This document shows positions 20,701-32,700 of a stretch of DNA of 64,000 bases, in pieces. Both the position numbers and the translations under genes were made by a program. Every line of letters begins with the position of its first letter. Position 1 is the stretch's first letter. The notes under the pieces were generated by a model. The model searched no databases, had not been told where the DNA came from, and worked only from the letters and a program-made list of their open reading frames with translations. The stretch lies in the NCBI GenBank assembly GCA_009746045.1, contig RPFO01000038.1, positions 989,695 through 1,053,694 of the forward strand, in the 5' to 3' direction. Source of the DNA: Mesostigma viride (Eukaryota; Streptophyta; Mesostigmatophyceae; Mesostigmatales; Mesostigmataceae).

Positions 20701-23700
20701 GTGTCGGTCGAAGAACATTTCGTGGGTGCGTTCCCTCTGTGTCGATCGAAGAACATTTCGTGGGTGCGTTCCCTCTGTGTCGATCGAAGAACATTTCGTG
20801 GGTGCGTTCCCTTTGTGTCGATCGAAGGACATTTCGTGGGTGCGTTCCCTCTGTGTCGATCGAAGGACATTTCGTGGGTGCCTTCCCTCTGTGTCGGTCG
20901 AAGAACATTTCGTGGGTGCGTTCCCTCTGTGTCGATCGAAGGACATTTCGTGGGTGCGTTCCCTCTGTGTCGATCGAAGAACATTTCGTGGGTGCGTTCC
21001 CTCTGTGTCGATCGAAGAACATTTCGTGGGTGCGTTCCCTCTGTGTCGATCGAAGGACATTTCGTGGGTGCCTTCCCTCTGTGTCGATCGAAGGACATTT
21101 CGTGGGTGCGTTCCCTCTGTGTCGATCGAAGGACATTTCGTGGGTGCCTTCCCTCTGTGTCGATCGAAGGACATTTCGTGGGTGCGTTCCCTCTGTGTCG
21201 ATCGAAGGACATTTCGTGGGTGCCTTCCCTCTGTGTCGGTCGAAGAACATTTCGTGGGTGCGTTCCCTCTGTGTCGATCGAAGGACATTTCGTGGGTGCC
21301 TTCCCTCTGTGTCGATCGAAGGACATTTCGTGGGTGCGTTCCCTCTGTGTCGATCGAAGGACATTTCGTGGGTGCCTTCCCTCTGTGTCGATCGAAGGAC
21401 ATTTCGTGGGTGCGTTCCCTCTGTGTCGATCGAAGGACATTTCGTGGGTGCCTTCCCTCTGTGTCGGTCGAAGAACATTTCGTGGGTGCGTTCCCTCTGT
21501 GTCGGTCGAAGAACATTTCGTGGGTGCCTTCCCTCTGTGTCGATCGAAGGACATTTCGTGGGTGCGTTCCCTCTGTGTCGATCGAAGGACATTTCGTGGG
21601 TGCCTTCCCTCTGTGTCGGTCGAAGAACATTTCGTGGGTGCGTTCCCTCTGTGTCGGTCGAAGAACATTTCGTGGGTGCGTTCCCTCTGTGTCGATCGAA
21701 GGACATTTCGTGGGCACATCTACAGTTTCGTGGGTACGTCTACTTTTTAGTTGATGTGTATATTTTTTGTTGATCTAAGAACACACCCGCGTGTGCATGT
21801 GGGCGATTTTGTAGGCAACTGCCGGTGTGGGTAGGTGGGCAAACGCAATGAGCAACTGCTGGTGTGGGTAGGTGGGCGATAGGTTAGAAGGCATGCCGAT
21901 CTGAGCACGTTTACTTTCTTGTTAAAGTATGCGCATGTGGCCATGGTCGTGGACAGTATTGTCGTAGGCAAGGTGATGACCTGATTACCAAACAGTTGGT
22001 TGCTGGTAGACCGGGAGGGTCACAAGGCCATGGCTATAGTTGGACGCACGATCGTGTGGCTCGGCTGTCCTAGGACGTACGAGCTTGGCGGGATCATGTC
22101 CTTGTAGAGGGAGCTGTTTAGGAGACATGTGTTTATGTCTGTTTTTGCCATGTTTCAATGGTTGCCGTTTGTTGATTTCTGGAGGCGTTTGTCGCTATGC
22201 AACACTCCATGGGCTCATCGGTCGAGCTCAGCAGTCGGATCGGCGGCTGCTAGACGGGCATGTGATTGCATGCTCGTGCCATATGCTTGTGATTGCACGC
22301 TTGCGATCGCATGCTTGTGATCGGATGCGTGTGCCGTATGCTTGTGACGGATGCTTGTGATGAGACGCATGGGACAAGGTGACTGTAAAAGACACGATTG
22401 TAAGCTAGGCGACTGCATGTGATGGGACTGTAAACGAGGTGACTGTAAAAGGAGGTGACTTTGACGAGGCAACGTGGGCGAGCCGACCGAACTGCACCTG
22501 ACGGTGCAGTACCACTGTGCTTGTAGCGATTGTCACTCTCTCTTTTGGCTTCGCTTGTGCGCACAGGCTTCTCCTTCCGCCATGTGTCGCAGCTGCCTGC
22601 GTTACTAAGCGTTGTCACCATCTGTCACCGGCTTCATTACTTTTATTTTCTGCTGCCACACGCAGGCCTTCTCGTTTCGCAGGGTGTCAGCAGACAACAG
22701 CCGGCAGGTGCGGGAGGCCGCGTTCCAAGCGCTGGGCCAGCTCGCCAGCAAGACCAAGTGAGGGGCATGGTCCTTGGTCCGCATGCTGATGTTTCCATGT
22801 GGTCATTGTAAGCTGCCAGCAAGATCCGGGGAGGGGCCTTGTCTGTTGTGCATGTAGCGATGTTTTGGTCGTTGCGCCCATGTAGCTCATTGTGTCATTG
22901 GGGAGTGGGTCTGCAACTTGGTGTCGTGCTCATGGATGTGTGCTGTATGCCGGGTAGTGTACGTCGCATGCATGGGGGACACCTTGAAAGAACACTCTGA
23001 AGACAATAAGCAGGCGCAAGATGCAGAAGATGCCAAGTGGCCAAAGCATGCTGCAAAGGCGGTGATTTTGGAGACGTGGCCCAAGCCACCCAGCACGACG
23101 TGGCCAGCTGGGAGCTGTTTGGCCACGAGTTACGGCTGTCATCCACACATTCACTTGGGTGGGCCTGTTAGCCCCTACTTATTGCTTGGACGGAAGCAAC
23201 AAGGGAAGAGCTTACGGAACTAACAAGCGTCTGGGAGTTCATGCCTGACTGACTAATGCCGTCGGGTGGCCGGGAACATTGCCTTGTTGCGTGCTTTTTG
23301 GTCGCAGGCGCGCGCTGACACCCTACCTCAAGGAGGTAATGGGACCCTGGTGGATGGGCCAGTTGGACCCGTCAGCAGAGGTGGCCGCTGCTGCGCGCAG
23401 CTCCTTCCGGGTACGCCTAAAATAGGTCCTTTACTTATCCTAAGTTCTTTCCTATATGTAAGTCCTACGCCTAAAATAGGTCCTTTACTTATCCTAAGTT
23501 CGTTCCTATGTGTAAGTCCTACGCCTAAAATAGGTCCTTTACTTATCCTAAGTTCTTTCCTATATTTATGTCCTACGCCTAAAATAGGTCCTTTACTTAT
23601 CCTAAGTTCTTTCCTAGATGTAAGTCCTACGCCTAAAATAGGTCCTTTACTTATCCTAAGTTCGTTCCTATATGTAAGTCCTACGCCTAAAATAGGTCCT

Positions 23701-26700
23701 TTACTTATCCTAAGTTCTTTCCTATATTTATGTCCTACGCCTAAAATAGGTCCTTTACTTATCCTAAGTTCTTTCCTATATTTATGTCCTTTCTGTGGCT
23801 CGGTAGTCCAGTGTGCCCTGACACTCGTAGGCCTCTGGGTGCTGCCAGTTGGCTCAGTTTGTTTCCACCTCTACCATGCTTGCGACATGAAGCGGGGGCA
23901 GGCAATTGGCCAGGCAGGCGGGGGGGGGGGGGGAGGCAATGGGCTTTCTAGGCTTCACCATAGAACAAAGTTGGGTGGTTTTGCCCCAATGTCCGGTACG
24001 CTTATCCATGCATTCGTCCCCCTCGGCTTAGCCGATGGGATCGGACCCCCCCTTCCCCCCCCCGCTTGCTGTGCTCTGGCCCGCCTGCCTTCGCTCCTCT
24101 CCACCACCACCACCACCAGTCGGTCTTCCCCGCACGCGACAAGCAAGTCTCCGCGCTCGCGCTGTGCCTCCCCGACACGCTGCGGGCGGCCGAGGAGGTG
24201 CTGCGCATGACCGTGGCGGCGCTGGCCGATGTGGAACGCCTCTCAAAGGAAGAGGCGGGCGAGAGGCTCGAGCGGCAGCGGTCTGCCGCGCTGCTGTCGC
24301 TCTCGGTGCTGTTCTCCATGCTGGCACCCGCACCTGCCCCCCCGTCCGCGTCCGCGTCGACGCCCGTGCCTGCTTCCCTGGCTTCCGCAGCCACGACTGC
24401 ATCTGGTTCTGCATCCCCTTCCGCGTCCGCATCCACTAGTGCCACCGCGTCAGCATCCGCATCATCGCCAGCCGGGCCAGAGGATGGCCGTCATGGCACA
24501 CCCACGCCGACGCAGGCGCCAGCATTCTCTCAGGATGGGGTGGCGCGGACACCGAGCGAAGGAGCTGAGCTCGAGCGTAGGCAGAATTCTGGTGACGGTG
24601 CGGCCACGGGCGGCAGGGCGTATGCCAATAGCACAAGCCGAGGCGAGGCCGTGGGTGAGAGCGGCGGCGCGGCACCTTTGGCAGACTCCTCGCCGTCTGG
24701 CAAGGCCGGGAAGGATCCCGCGGTGGCGCTGCTGGTGAAAGCGCGGTCGGAGCTGGGGTCATGGGTGGTGGCGCGGTGGGCCGAGTCTCCTACCTTGTTC
24801 AAGGAGCTGTTCAGCTCCAAGTCAGCCCTCGTGCGGCGCAGCACGTACCATTTCGTGTGCGCGCTGTGTGCGTGCGAGGGCGCCTGGGCCATGCAACCCA
24901 ACGGAGAGGTCCCCGGGACATCGGAATCTGATGCCTTGCCACATGCCCAGGGAGCAGACCGTCTCCCTCCTCTTCTACTGGTCGCCGCACCGCTGGTCCT
25001 GGGCGCGCTGGGAGAGAAGGAGGCCAGCTGCCACAACGAGATGTGGGGCATGATTCTGGCATTCCTGCGGTGTGTTTCCACTTTGGCTGGTGCGGGAGCC
25101 AGCAGTAGCAGCGGTGGTGGCAGCCGAGCGGCCACGATACTTGCCGTGTGGGAGGCGGCCCATGCCAAGAAGGCGGTATATCCACGCCTGTGGGCGCTGC
25201 TGCGGCATGGGGCCTACGGGTCGCCGCTCGTCGCGTACCCCAGCTTGCTCCCTTTTCTGGCTGCTGTGCCACCCGAGGTGAGCCGGGGGGGGGGTATTGT
25301 GGTCAGCATGTCGCGATCAGCATGTCATCAGCATGTCATCAGCATGTCGTCAGCATGACATCAGCATGTCATCAGCATGTCATCAGCATGTCATCAGCAT
25401 GTCACGATGTCACAACGTCACAAGTAAACTTGGTATGTTACAAGTACGGGTGGTTCTGCACTCAAAGTGGACTTGTTTCGAAATGAGGATGGTTCTGTTG
25501 CCTGATGGTTCTGGGCTATCGCAACCCTGATGGTTCTATTGCCTGATGGTTCTGGGCTATCGCAACCCTCCTCTGTGTGGTGTCGCTCTCCTCCTTCGTG
25601 TGGTGGTGTTCCTGGGGGATTGGGCGTCAAACCCAAGTTGAGACGCTTGAAATGCATCCCTGAAATGCATGCCTCAATAATGCCTCTTTTCTGTGCCTTT
25701 GACGCACTCCTATTCGGTATGATGTCACCATCATCGCTGTGGTGTGTGCAGCATGCCGGCCTGCCTTGGGTCAAGCAGCTGTTGGAGAGCGTGTGGTCGG
25801 GGGCCATGCCGGAAGGGGTGACCGGGGGCCCAGCGTCGCCAAGCACCGAGGTGTTCCGCGCGCTGACGGCGTCATTTGCCGAGTGCACCCTCTTCTGGGT
25901 TCGCAACGCCCAACGGTGAGCCGTTGCCTACCACTCGATGATGTGGGTTGTGGAATACTTTTGTGTTGGATTTGGCTATGGGGGATATTCCTGGTCTCGC
26001 TGTCCTGGTGGCCTGCAATCTGCAAAGAAGAGCTCAGGCATGGGTTGTGGGGGCTAGGCATGGGTATATGACGCGGGAGGCGGCCAGTGGCAGGGCCTTG
26101 TGTCGCCTTTTGTGCTGCGGGTGTGCAGGGGATGGGGAGGGTGTAACTGCCAGTGTAGGATCCAGCGTCGGGGGCAGTCCAGCTGTGGCTGTGGCAGTGG
26201 TCGTGACCCCATGACCCGTACCCCCTTTTTTATCTCGCTGCGCTGTGGGGAGCGGTTGTACAGAAACGACTGATGTCTGGACCAGCTGTCCTGTTGTGGT
26301 TCATCGTAGTTTTTCCTATCTAGCCCAGCCGCGTTGTCAGCTGAATAAAACTCCGGCATCTTCGCTCAATTAGGATATTCCTCCACATATCCTAGTACTT
26401 ATGCTAGTATGCCTTCTTTCATTGAAGCTGTGCCTGCCTTAAACAAAATACGATGTGATCTGCGTGCATGCTCATGGAAACACGTTAAGCAAGTTATATT
26501 TTGTAAATTGAGTTCTGCGTGCTTGCTAATTATGCGCCGACATTAAACAAGTTGAATCTGTATAGTTAAACACGGTGAAGTGAATTTGTAAAAGGAACAT
26601 TGCTTGCTCGTGAACGTTGCGTGCATCGCGCCAGCATCGGACAAAGAACGCTCATCGTGTAGCCGTGTAGCGGTGCTCATTCGAGTGAGTGCTTGTATTC

Positions 26701-29700
26701 GCGCCCCCTTACGCCACAGGTTCTGTGGCGACGCCCCCAACAAGAGCCCAGCGAGCGACGCCACCGCAGCTGCACCCGCTGCCACAGCCGAGGTGCTGCG
26801 CAGCCAACAGGAACTGCTGGCGTACGCGGTGTTGGACACGCTGCTGCCCGCGTACTTTGCCGAGCCGGTCAGTGCCACTCCAGTGACGTCTGACGGAAAG
26901 GAAACGGTGGCCGGGCCGACCCCCTCTCGTGCCACGCGGCCCCCGAACGACCCAAGCACATGCGTGACGGCACGGGCGGCCGCGCTGGCATCTGCCATGG
27001 GCCATGTGCTGCAAGGCCTGTGGTCATCAGGGCACCGGGAGTGCTTTGACACCCTCCTCAAAGGGGTGGCGGGGACATGTCGCCGACAGCTGGCACCAGC
27101 AACGGCTTCCAGCGCCTGGCTGGCTGCTGGCAAAGTCCATGTGACATCTGGCGGCGCCGCCGATGCGGCAAGTAAGGGAGACAATTCCAATGGAGGGGCC
27201 ACGGCAAGTAAGGGAGATGCTGCGCCAGCCAGGGATGAACCACGGCCCGCCAGTGAGGGCACATCCAGCGTGCGCCAGGTGGCGCACTTCGTGTCTTTAC
27301 TTGCAAACGCGGGGACTGCAGCCGGCCTAAAGGAGGCGGCAGCAAGGGCAGGCAAGGGGAGGGCCAGCGAGGCCAAACCAGGGGGGTCGGCGGGACCCTC
27401 CCCCTGGGCACTATCCTTGGTGGATGAGCTGGTGGGCCGCATGTGGGTTGACTTGATGACTGGTGCTGGTAGCAAGGCAGCCGCTGGCAATTCCGTCGCT
27501 GTGGGGGCAGATGCCAGCAGCAACGCCATTGACCCTGGGGCTGCGTCTACTTCTGGTTGTGCCATGACTGCCATGGATGCTATGGACGGGGTCGCGTCGG
27601 TGGAGCTGTTGCGGATGCTGGTATCGGCATGCGGCGTGCGCGCCCTGTGGGCATTTGCCAAGGACGGCTCAGCAGCCAGACGAGACGCGGCGGGTTCCCA
27701 GAGCTTGTCGGCTGTTGACATCACGAGGCTCCGCACCTTCCTGGTGGACGTGTTCCTGCCTTGGCTCATGTTTGGTGTGCCGACCAACAGCTCCGCCGCT
27801 CCTGCCCCTCTTGACGTTCGGATCCCACCGCCGGGTCAGGATGCTGCTATTCGCCAACGCACGGTCGCAACGGCGAATGCTGGCAAACCAAGCGTCGGAA
27901 AAACACCTACCCAGGATGGGGCGGGGCCAGGGGCAGATGCAGCAGCCCGGCGCCATCTGCTAGTGGTCATACTGCAGCGCGCGGCAGATCACGATGGCTG
28001 CGTGAAGGACGAGGAGAGCAAGCTGGGCCTATGGCCACGCACGGTGGACATGATGCTGGCAACCGGGGGTGGCCCCAGCGGTGCATGCACGGTGACTGTG
28101 CAACAGCCTGTCGCGAGTATCCACCAAGCACTCGCCAGCTTGCTGAGCTCTCTTGTGGAGGGCCATGCGTCACAGGGGGAGGGTGGCCATGTCCGTGGAG
28201 AGGGGGGATCGGAGCAGGAGGGTGAGGAGGTGGGCCCGGGGTGGCAGCTGCCTGCATTGGATGCGTTGGCATGCCAGCTAGCAGGTTCAACCGAGATCGA
28301 GGCATCGTCGGCAACGGAGCAACTCTTGAGGTACCTCGATTGCTATTTATAGCTGGATGTGCATGACTGTGAAATATGGGGATATGCAGATCTTTTGGAG
28401 CATCAGGATTATGTTGAAGTTGCGACGGTGTCAGGCCGTCGGCGACACGTTCCCTAGGCGCCCGCGCTCCTCACTAGTTCCCCAGCCAAAATGTCATATT
28501 TGTTGCAATGGGCCTGATAGCTGCCACTGTGGTTGGTGCGGCACCCTTTGGTACCCATTCATGCGGGCGCCGTAGGGGCGGTGTCGTTGGGTGGCTGCGT
28601 TCAGTCGTTTCATGGTTTTCAAATGCGCAAGTTTATTATTTTTCCCTTTGGCATGACTTTTTTCCTCGTCTTGAGATTTTTCGGTTGCTCTCATGTGCGC
28701 TGGCATCTGTTTCGTTTCAATATTTCCGGTGTCAGGTATTTGCCCCCATCAATTAGTTGAATTTTTTTGAAAAAACGTGCGTATTTTTGCTTCTCATGTT
28801 GAGAGTGCATGTCCTTGTCGTGATTAGTTGGGATGATTCCTAAACCCTAGACAGTCGTGCTTAGTTAATTATTGCGGATGAATGGCGTAATCTTCTGCTG
28901 GCGCGTTCAAACTCTCCCGTCTCCTGTCACAGGGCGTTGATTACGGGCGGAGTGGCGGGGCCCATCTTCATCTCCCGCGAAGCGCTGCTCTCCGTTGTGA
29001 CGTCGCTGCGTGCGCGTGTGCTAACCTGGTGTCCACGCCAAGTGCGCCGTGTGTTGGGCGCTCTGGGTACTTTGCCATCGACGTTAGCGCCCCATGACGA
29101 GGAATCGGCAGGGGTGACCCACGAGGGCAACCGCGCACCGATTGATGTGGGTGCCTCATCACCATCGGTTGTGGCATCGGCGGCGCTGCGTTGCTGGTGG
29201 GCCGCATGCATGGCGCCCCAACTGGCGCCGTTGCCGCGCCTGGGGGCTGCCAGTGGGGATGCCAGTGGAAAGGGGCTTGGTGCAGGCGGGACTGACTGGG
29301 TTGTTGATGATGATGAGAATGGGTGGCGTCGCGAGAAGGTGCTTGTCCTTGCGCTCGTGTTTGCGGGCGACTGCCTGGGCAGGCAGGCCACGGCGCGCGA
29401 TGGGAAGGGACACTCCCGGACCAGCCGAGGGGCCGCCGGTGCGGACGCAAGTGGGTGGGATGCCAGTAGCTTGAGCAGCAGCAGCAGCGCCGGTGGCGAC
29501 GGCAGCACGTGTGATGACGATAATGATGACAGCCTGGATGGCAGCGAGCGCGAGGGCGAGGAGGTCGAGCATTTGGGGGAAGGCGCCACACAAGAGAATG
29601 TGCCTGCTTCTTCTGGCGTAAGCAACAACGATGGGGGGGCCTCCGATGGCCCTTGGCCGACGGACCAGCTCTCCACGGCATCGGCAGCCACGGCGGCACC

Positions 29701-32700
29701 GTTGGGTGGTGCTGTGCCTTTGGAAGAAGGGCGGCCACAGGGCGGCGTTTCTGCTGGCGCGCCGGAACATGAGGCAGGCCGCGCCGCGGTCCGCATTCGG
29801 GGACAGCAGGGTCATGGGGGCCGTGCGGACGACGAGGGAGTTGCGGGTTTGTCGGAGGACGGTGCGCTATCTGCATACTACCTCGTCTGTATGTCCCTGT
29901 GGCAGCAACTGCTGGCTTGCCGCGCACAACAAATGCGGAGCGATGCGCTGCGAGGGGCGGCGTGGGAGGCACCGGCGGCGTTGCTCGTGGGTTGCCTTGC
30001 GCCTTGGCCGATGGACGCAAGGACGTCGCTGCAGCGGGGGGTGGCGGCAGTGCTTCGCCAGGCACTCGTGTCCATGGCCAACGACACGGCCTGCATGGCC
30101 AAAGACAAGGCCTTGAGGGCCAAGGGCACGGGTGCTGGTGCCAGCACACATTCGGGCTCGGCGGGGGCTGAGGCCACCGAGGTTGCGCAGATTGTTGCAC
30201 AGGAAACAGAACGCAAGAAAATTGACGACCGTGTTCGGGCCTGGGCAGGGAGCGCGGTCGAGGCTCTGGACCTGCTGTGCCCCTTGCCACGCGAGCGATG
30301 GGCCCTCACCTCGCAGCTATTGGCCCCCTACTTTATGCCGGCGAGGGGGCCTGCTGGCTCCGGCAGCACGCGCCACGCCCCTCTGTGGCCACTATTCACA
30401 AGCAGTGGCCCGTCAGGTGCCACGGTTCCCTCCGATGCCGGTGCGATGTCGTCATCTGCCACCATGGCTCCTGCGGCCGCGGATGCGCTGGGAGGCGGGA
30501 TGACCCCAGAATCGCTGGATGGCTTGCTCACGTCTGCACACGCGTGGTGGTCCATCCACCGGTGCTTCCTCGACGCCTTTTGGGAGCTGGGGCGTGCTGT
30601 CGGTTTGGGAACGCTGTTGCTGGGGAGTGCAAATGCAGGCGCGGACGCGCGCGCGGATGCTGTAGGAATGGCTGTGGGCGACGCCTTGGTGGGGGTGACC
30701 CCCACAGGGACGGGTGACGGCAACTGGGATTATGATTATGCTTCTGCCCGCCCCCGTGCATGGCTTGCGGTGGAATTCCTGTGCGGCATGACCCTGGCCC
30801 AAGCCGAGGGGGACGCTCCAGACCACGAAGGAGGCACCGCCCCTTCTTTCGTCCCGGGGGGCATCGCGGTGCCTCATGCGCGCAAGAAGCTGTGGTCGGA
30901 GCTGGAGGCCGGTGCCGGCGACATCTCTGCGGACATGCTGGCGTCCGCTGGTCCCGCCGGCCGTGAAGCGGGGGACAGGCAGGGTGAAGTCGGTGAGGGT
31001 TTGCCCGATGTGGCGCGTCGGCAGCGGCTACTTTTGGACACACTGGCCATGTGCTGTGCGGGCGCGTTGGACGAGGGCCAAGGGGCATGGGGAAGGGAGA
31101 TGGGAATGGGAGCTGTGCAGGAAAGCGGTGGGTTGGCGGCCCACCTGCGGGCGGCGGTTCTTGGCAAGACCGCCTCATCCCTGATCCAATTGATCTTTCA
31201 TCCTGGCCACACAGGCGCATGGGGGTGCAGCCACGCTGCCGCGCTGTTGCGCCACGTCGTTCTTCCCCATGTGGGCTGGTCGGGTGACCAAGTGTCGTCC
31301 AGTGGGCCAGTGGCAAGGGGCGCACCGGGCGAAGGGTCAGGGGAGGGTACGCGTGCAGGTGGTGCCGGAGAGGCCCTTGCGCTGTCAAGCTCCCCGCCCC
31401 AGTTCCTCCCCCAGATACTTGAGGTCCTGGTCCCCATCCTGAGAGCCCCCAGGGAGGCTGGGGAGCCAGCTCCGGACGCGGCGGGCGATGATTTGCTTGC
31501 CCAGCTCGCGGTGTGCTGCCTGCGGCGTTGCTTCGTGCCGTGTATTGATGGGGAGGGACGTGATGGCGGTGGCTGGCTGGATGATGGTAAGCGTTCTTGT
31601 GGCGCATGCCCTAGTAAACACTCACAATTACAGAACGGCTTGATGGGGATCATGTATAGCCGATCAGAGGACATGGTAGAACTGCACCGCCAGGCAGCGT
31701 GCATACAACGACATGTGGCAACATGGCGTGGGTGCAAAGCAGGCATGTTGTTAAAGGCATGTCGTTGAAGGCATGTGGTTAACTGCATGTCGTTGAAGGC
31801 ATGTGGTGAAAGGCATGTGGTGAAAGGCATGTGGTTACAGGCATGTCATTTCTGTGTTCCGTGGAATCTCAGATTTGGGCAGCTAGCGTTTTCACGCTTG
31901 TTGCTTTCTGACGACAATGTAAGATTGGTTGATATTAGTTAGTTTCGGCTACGTCCTCTAGGTTTGTACGTCACACTACAACCAGATTCCAGCCGTGGTC
32001 AACCTGCCTACTTCGGCGATACTAGAATATCGCGTAGGTCCGTGCGTAGTACTCCTGCGCACTTCGGTCTAGTGGTGAGTCATCTTCTATAGATTCAGCA
32101 ATATCGGACATATTGGCACCCCTCTCCGGTAAAGAGGTTTTTCGCAGTTGGGCTGTTTCGAAACGTTAAGTGAGATGCCTTCGGATCAGGAGACTCACAC
32201 AGCCGCGAAATCATGCCAAAGGTCCTATGTTCGATTCCTTGCTAGTAGCTTCTGGGCTGTCTTACTTTCTGTGTTCCGCGGAATCTCAGATTTGGGCAGC
32301 TAGCGGTTTCACGTTTGTTGCTTTCTGACGACTATGTGGTTACAGGCATGTGGTTACAGGCATGCGGTTACAGGCACCTGGGTAAAGGCCCGTTGGTTAA
32401 GGCATGAGGTTAAAGGCACGCAGGCAAATCCACGAAACAACAGCACAAGTCAAAGGCGGTAGACAAAGGCACCGTGTTAATCAGGTCGGAAGGCTCACAT
32501 GGGAGTGAAGGCACCTTGTGGCTAAGGCTGACACTGGATGCCCCTAACTTACGCGGCCTGCCTTTTCCCGATTGCTCGGTGATGGCAGTGCTGGGAGGTT
32601 TGCTGGGAGATGAGCTGGGAGTTGTGCTGATGCTTGTGCTTGGATTTGCCCTCCAACAACTCGTAGCTGTGCTAGGCGTTGTGGGAGGCGTTGTGCGGGG

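Noticed and set aside
19913-21715. CRISPR-like array
   Set aside because: Repeats follow each other without spacers, the setting is a eukaryotic intron and no Cas genes are present.
19730-21773. Very long open frames in all six frames (600+ codons)
   Set aside because: They arise because the 38-bp unit contains no stop codon and its length is not a multiple of three, so each frame cycles through the same phases. They lie inside an LTN1 intron.
23266-24210. 314-codon plus-strand frame with 18-residue repeats
   Set aside because: It is out of frame with listerin exon 6 and is carried by the intronic 54-bp minisatellite.
25310-25410. Hammerhead ribozyme suggested by CTGATGA on the minus strand
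   Set aside because: The string comes from the TCATCAGCATG tandem repeat, and the GAAA core and stems are missing.
28968-30290. 440-codon minus-strand frame within LTN1
   Set aside because: Antisense of listerin exon 10, Pro/His/Arg-rich with no recognisable motif.
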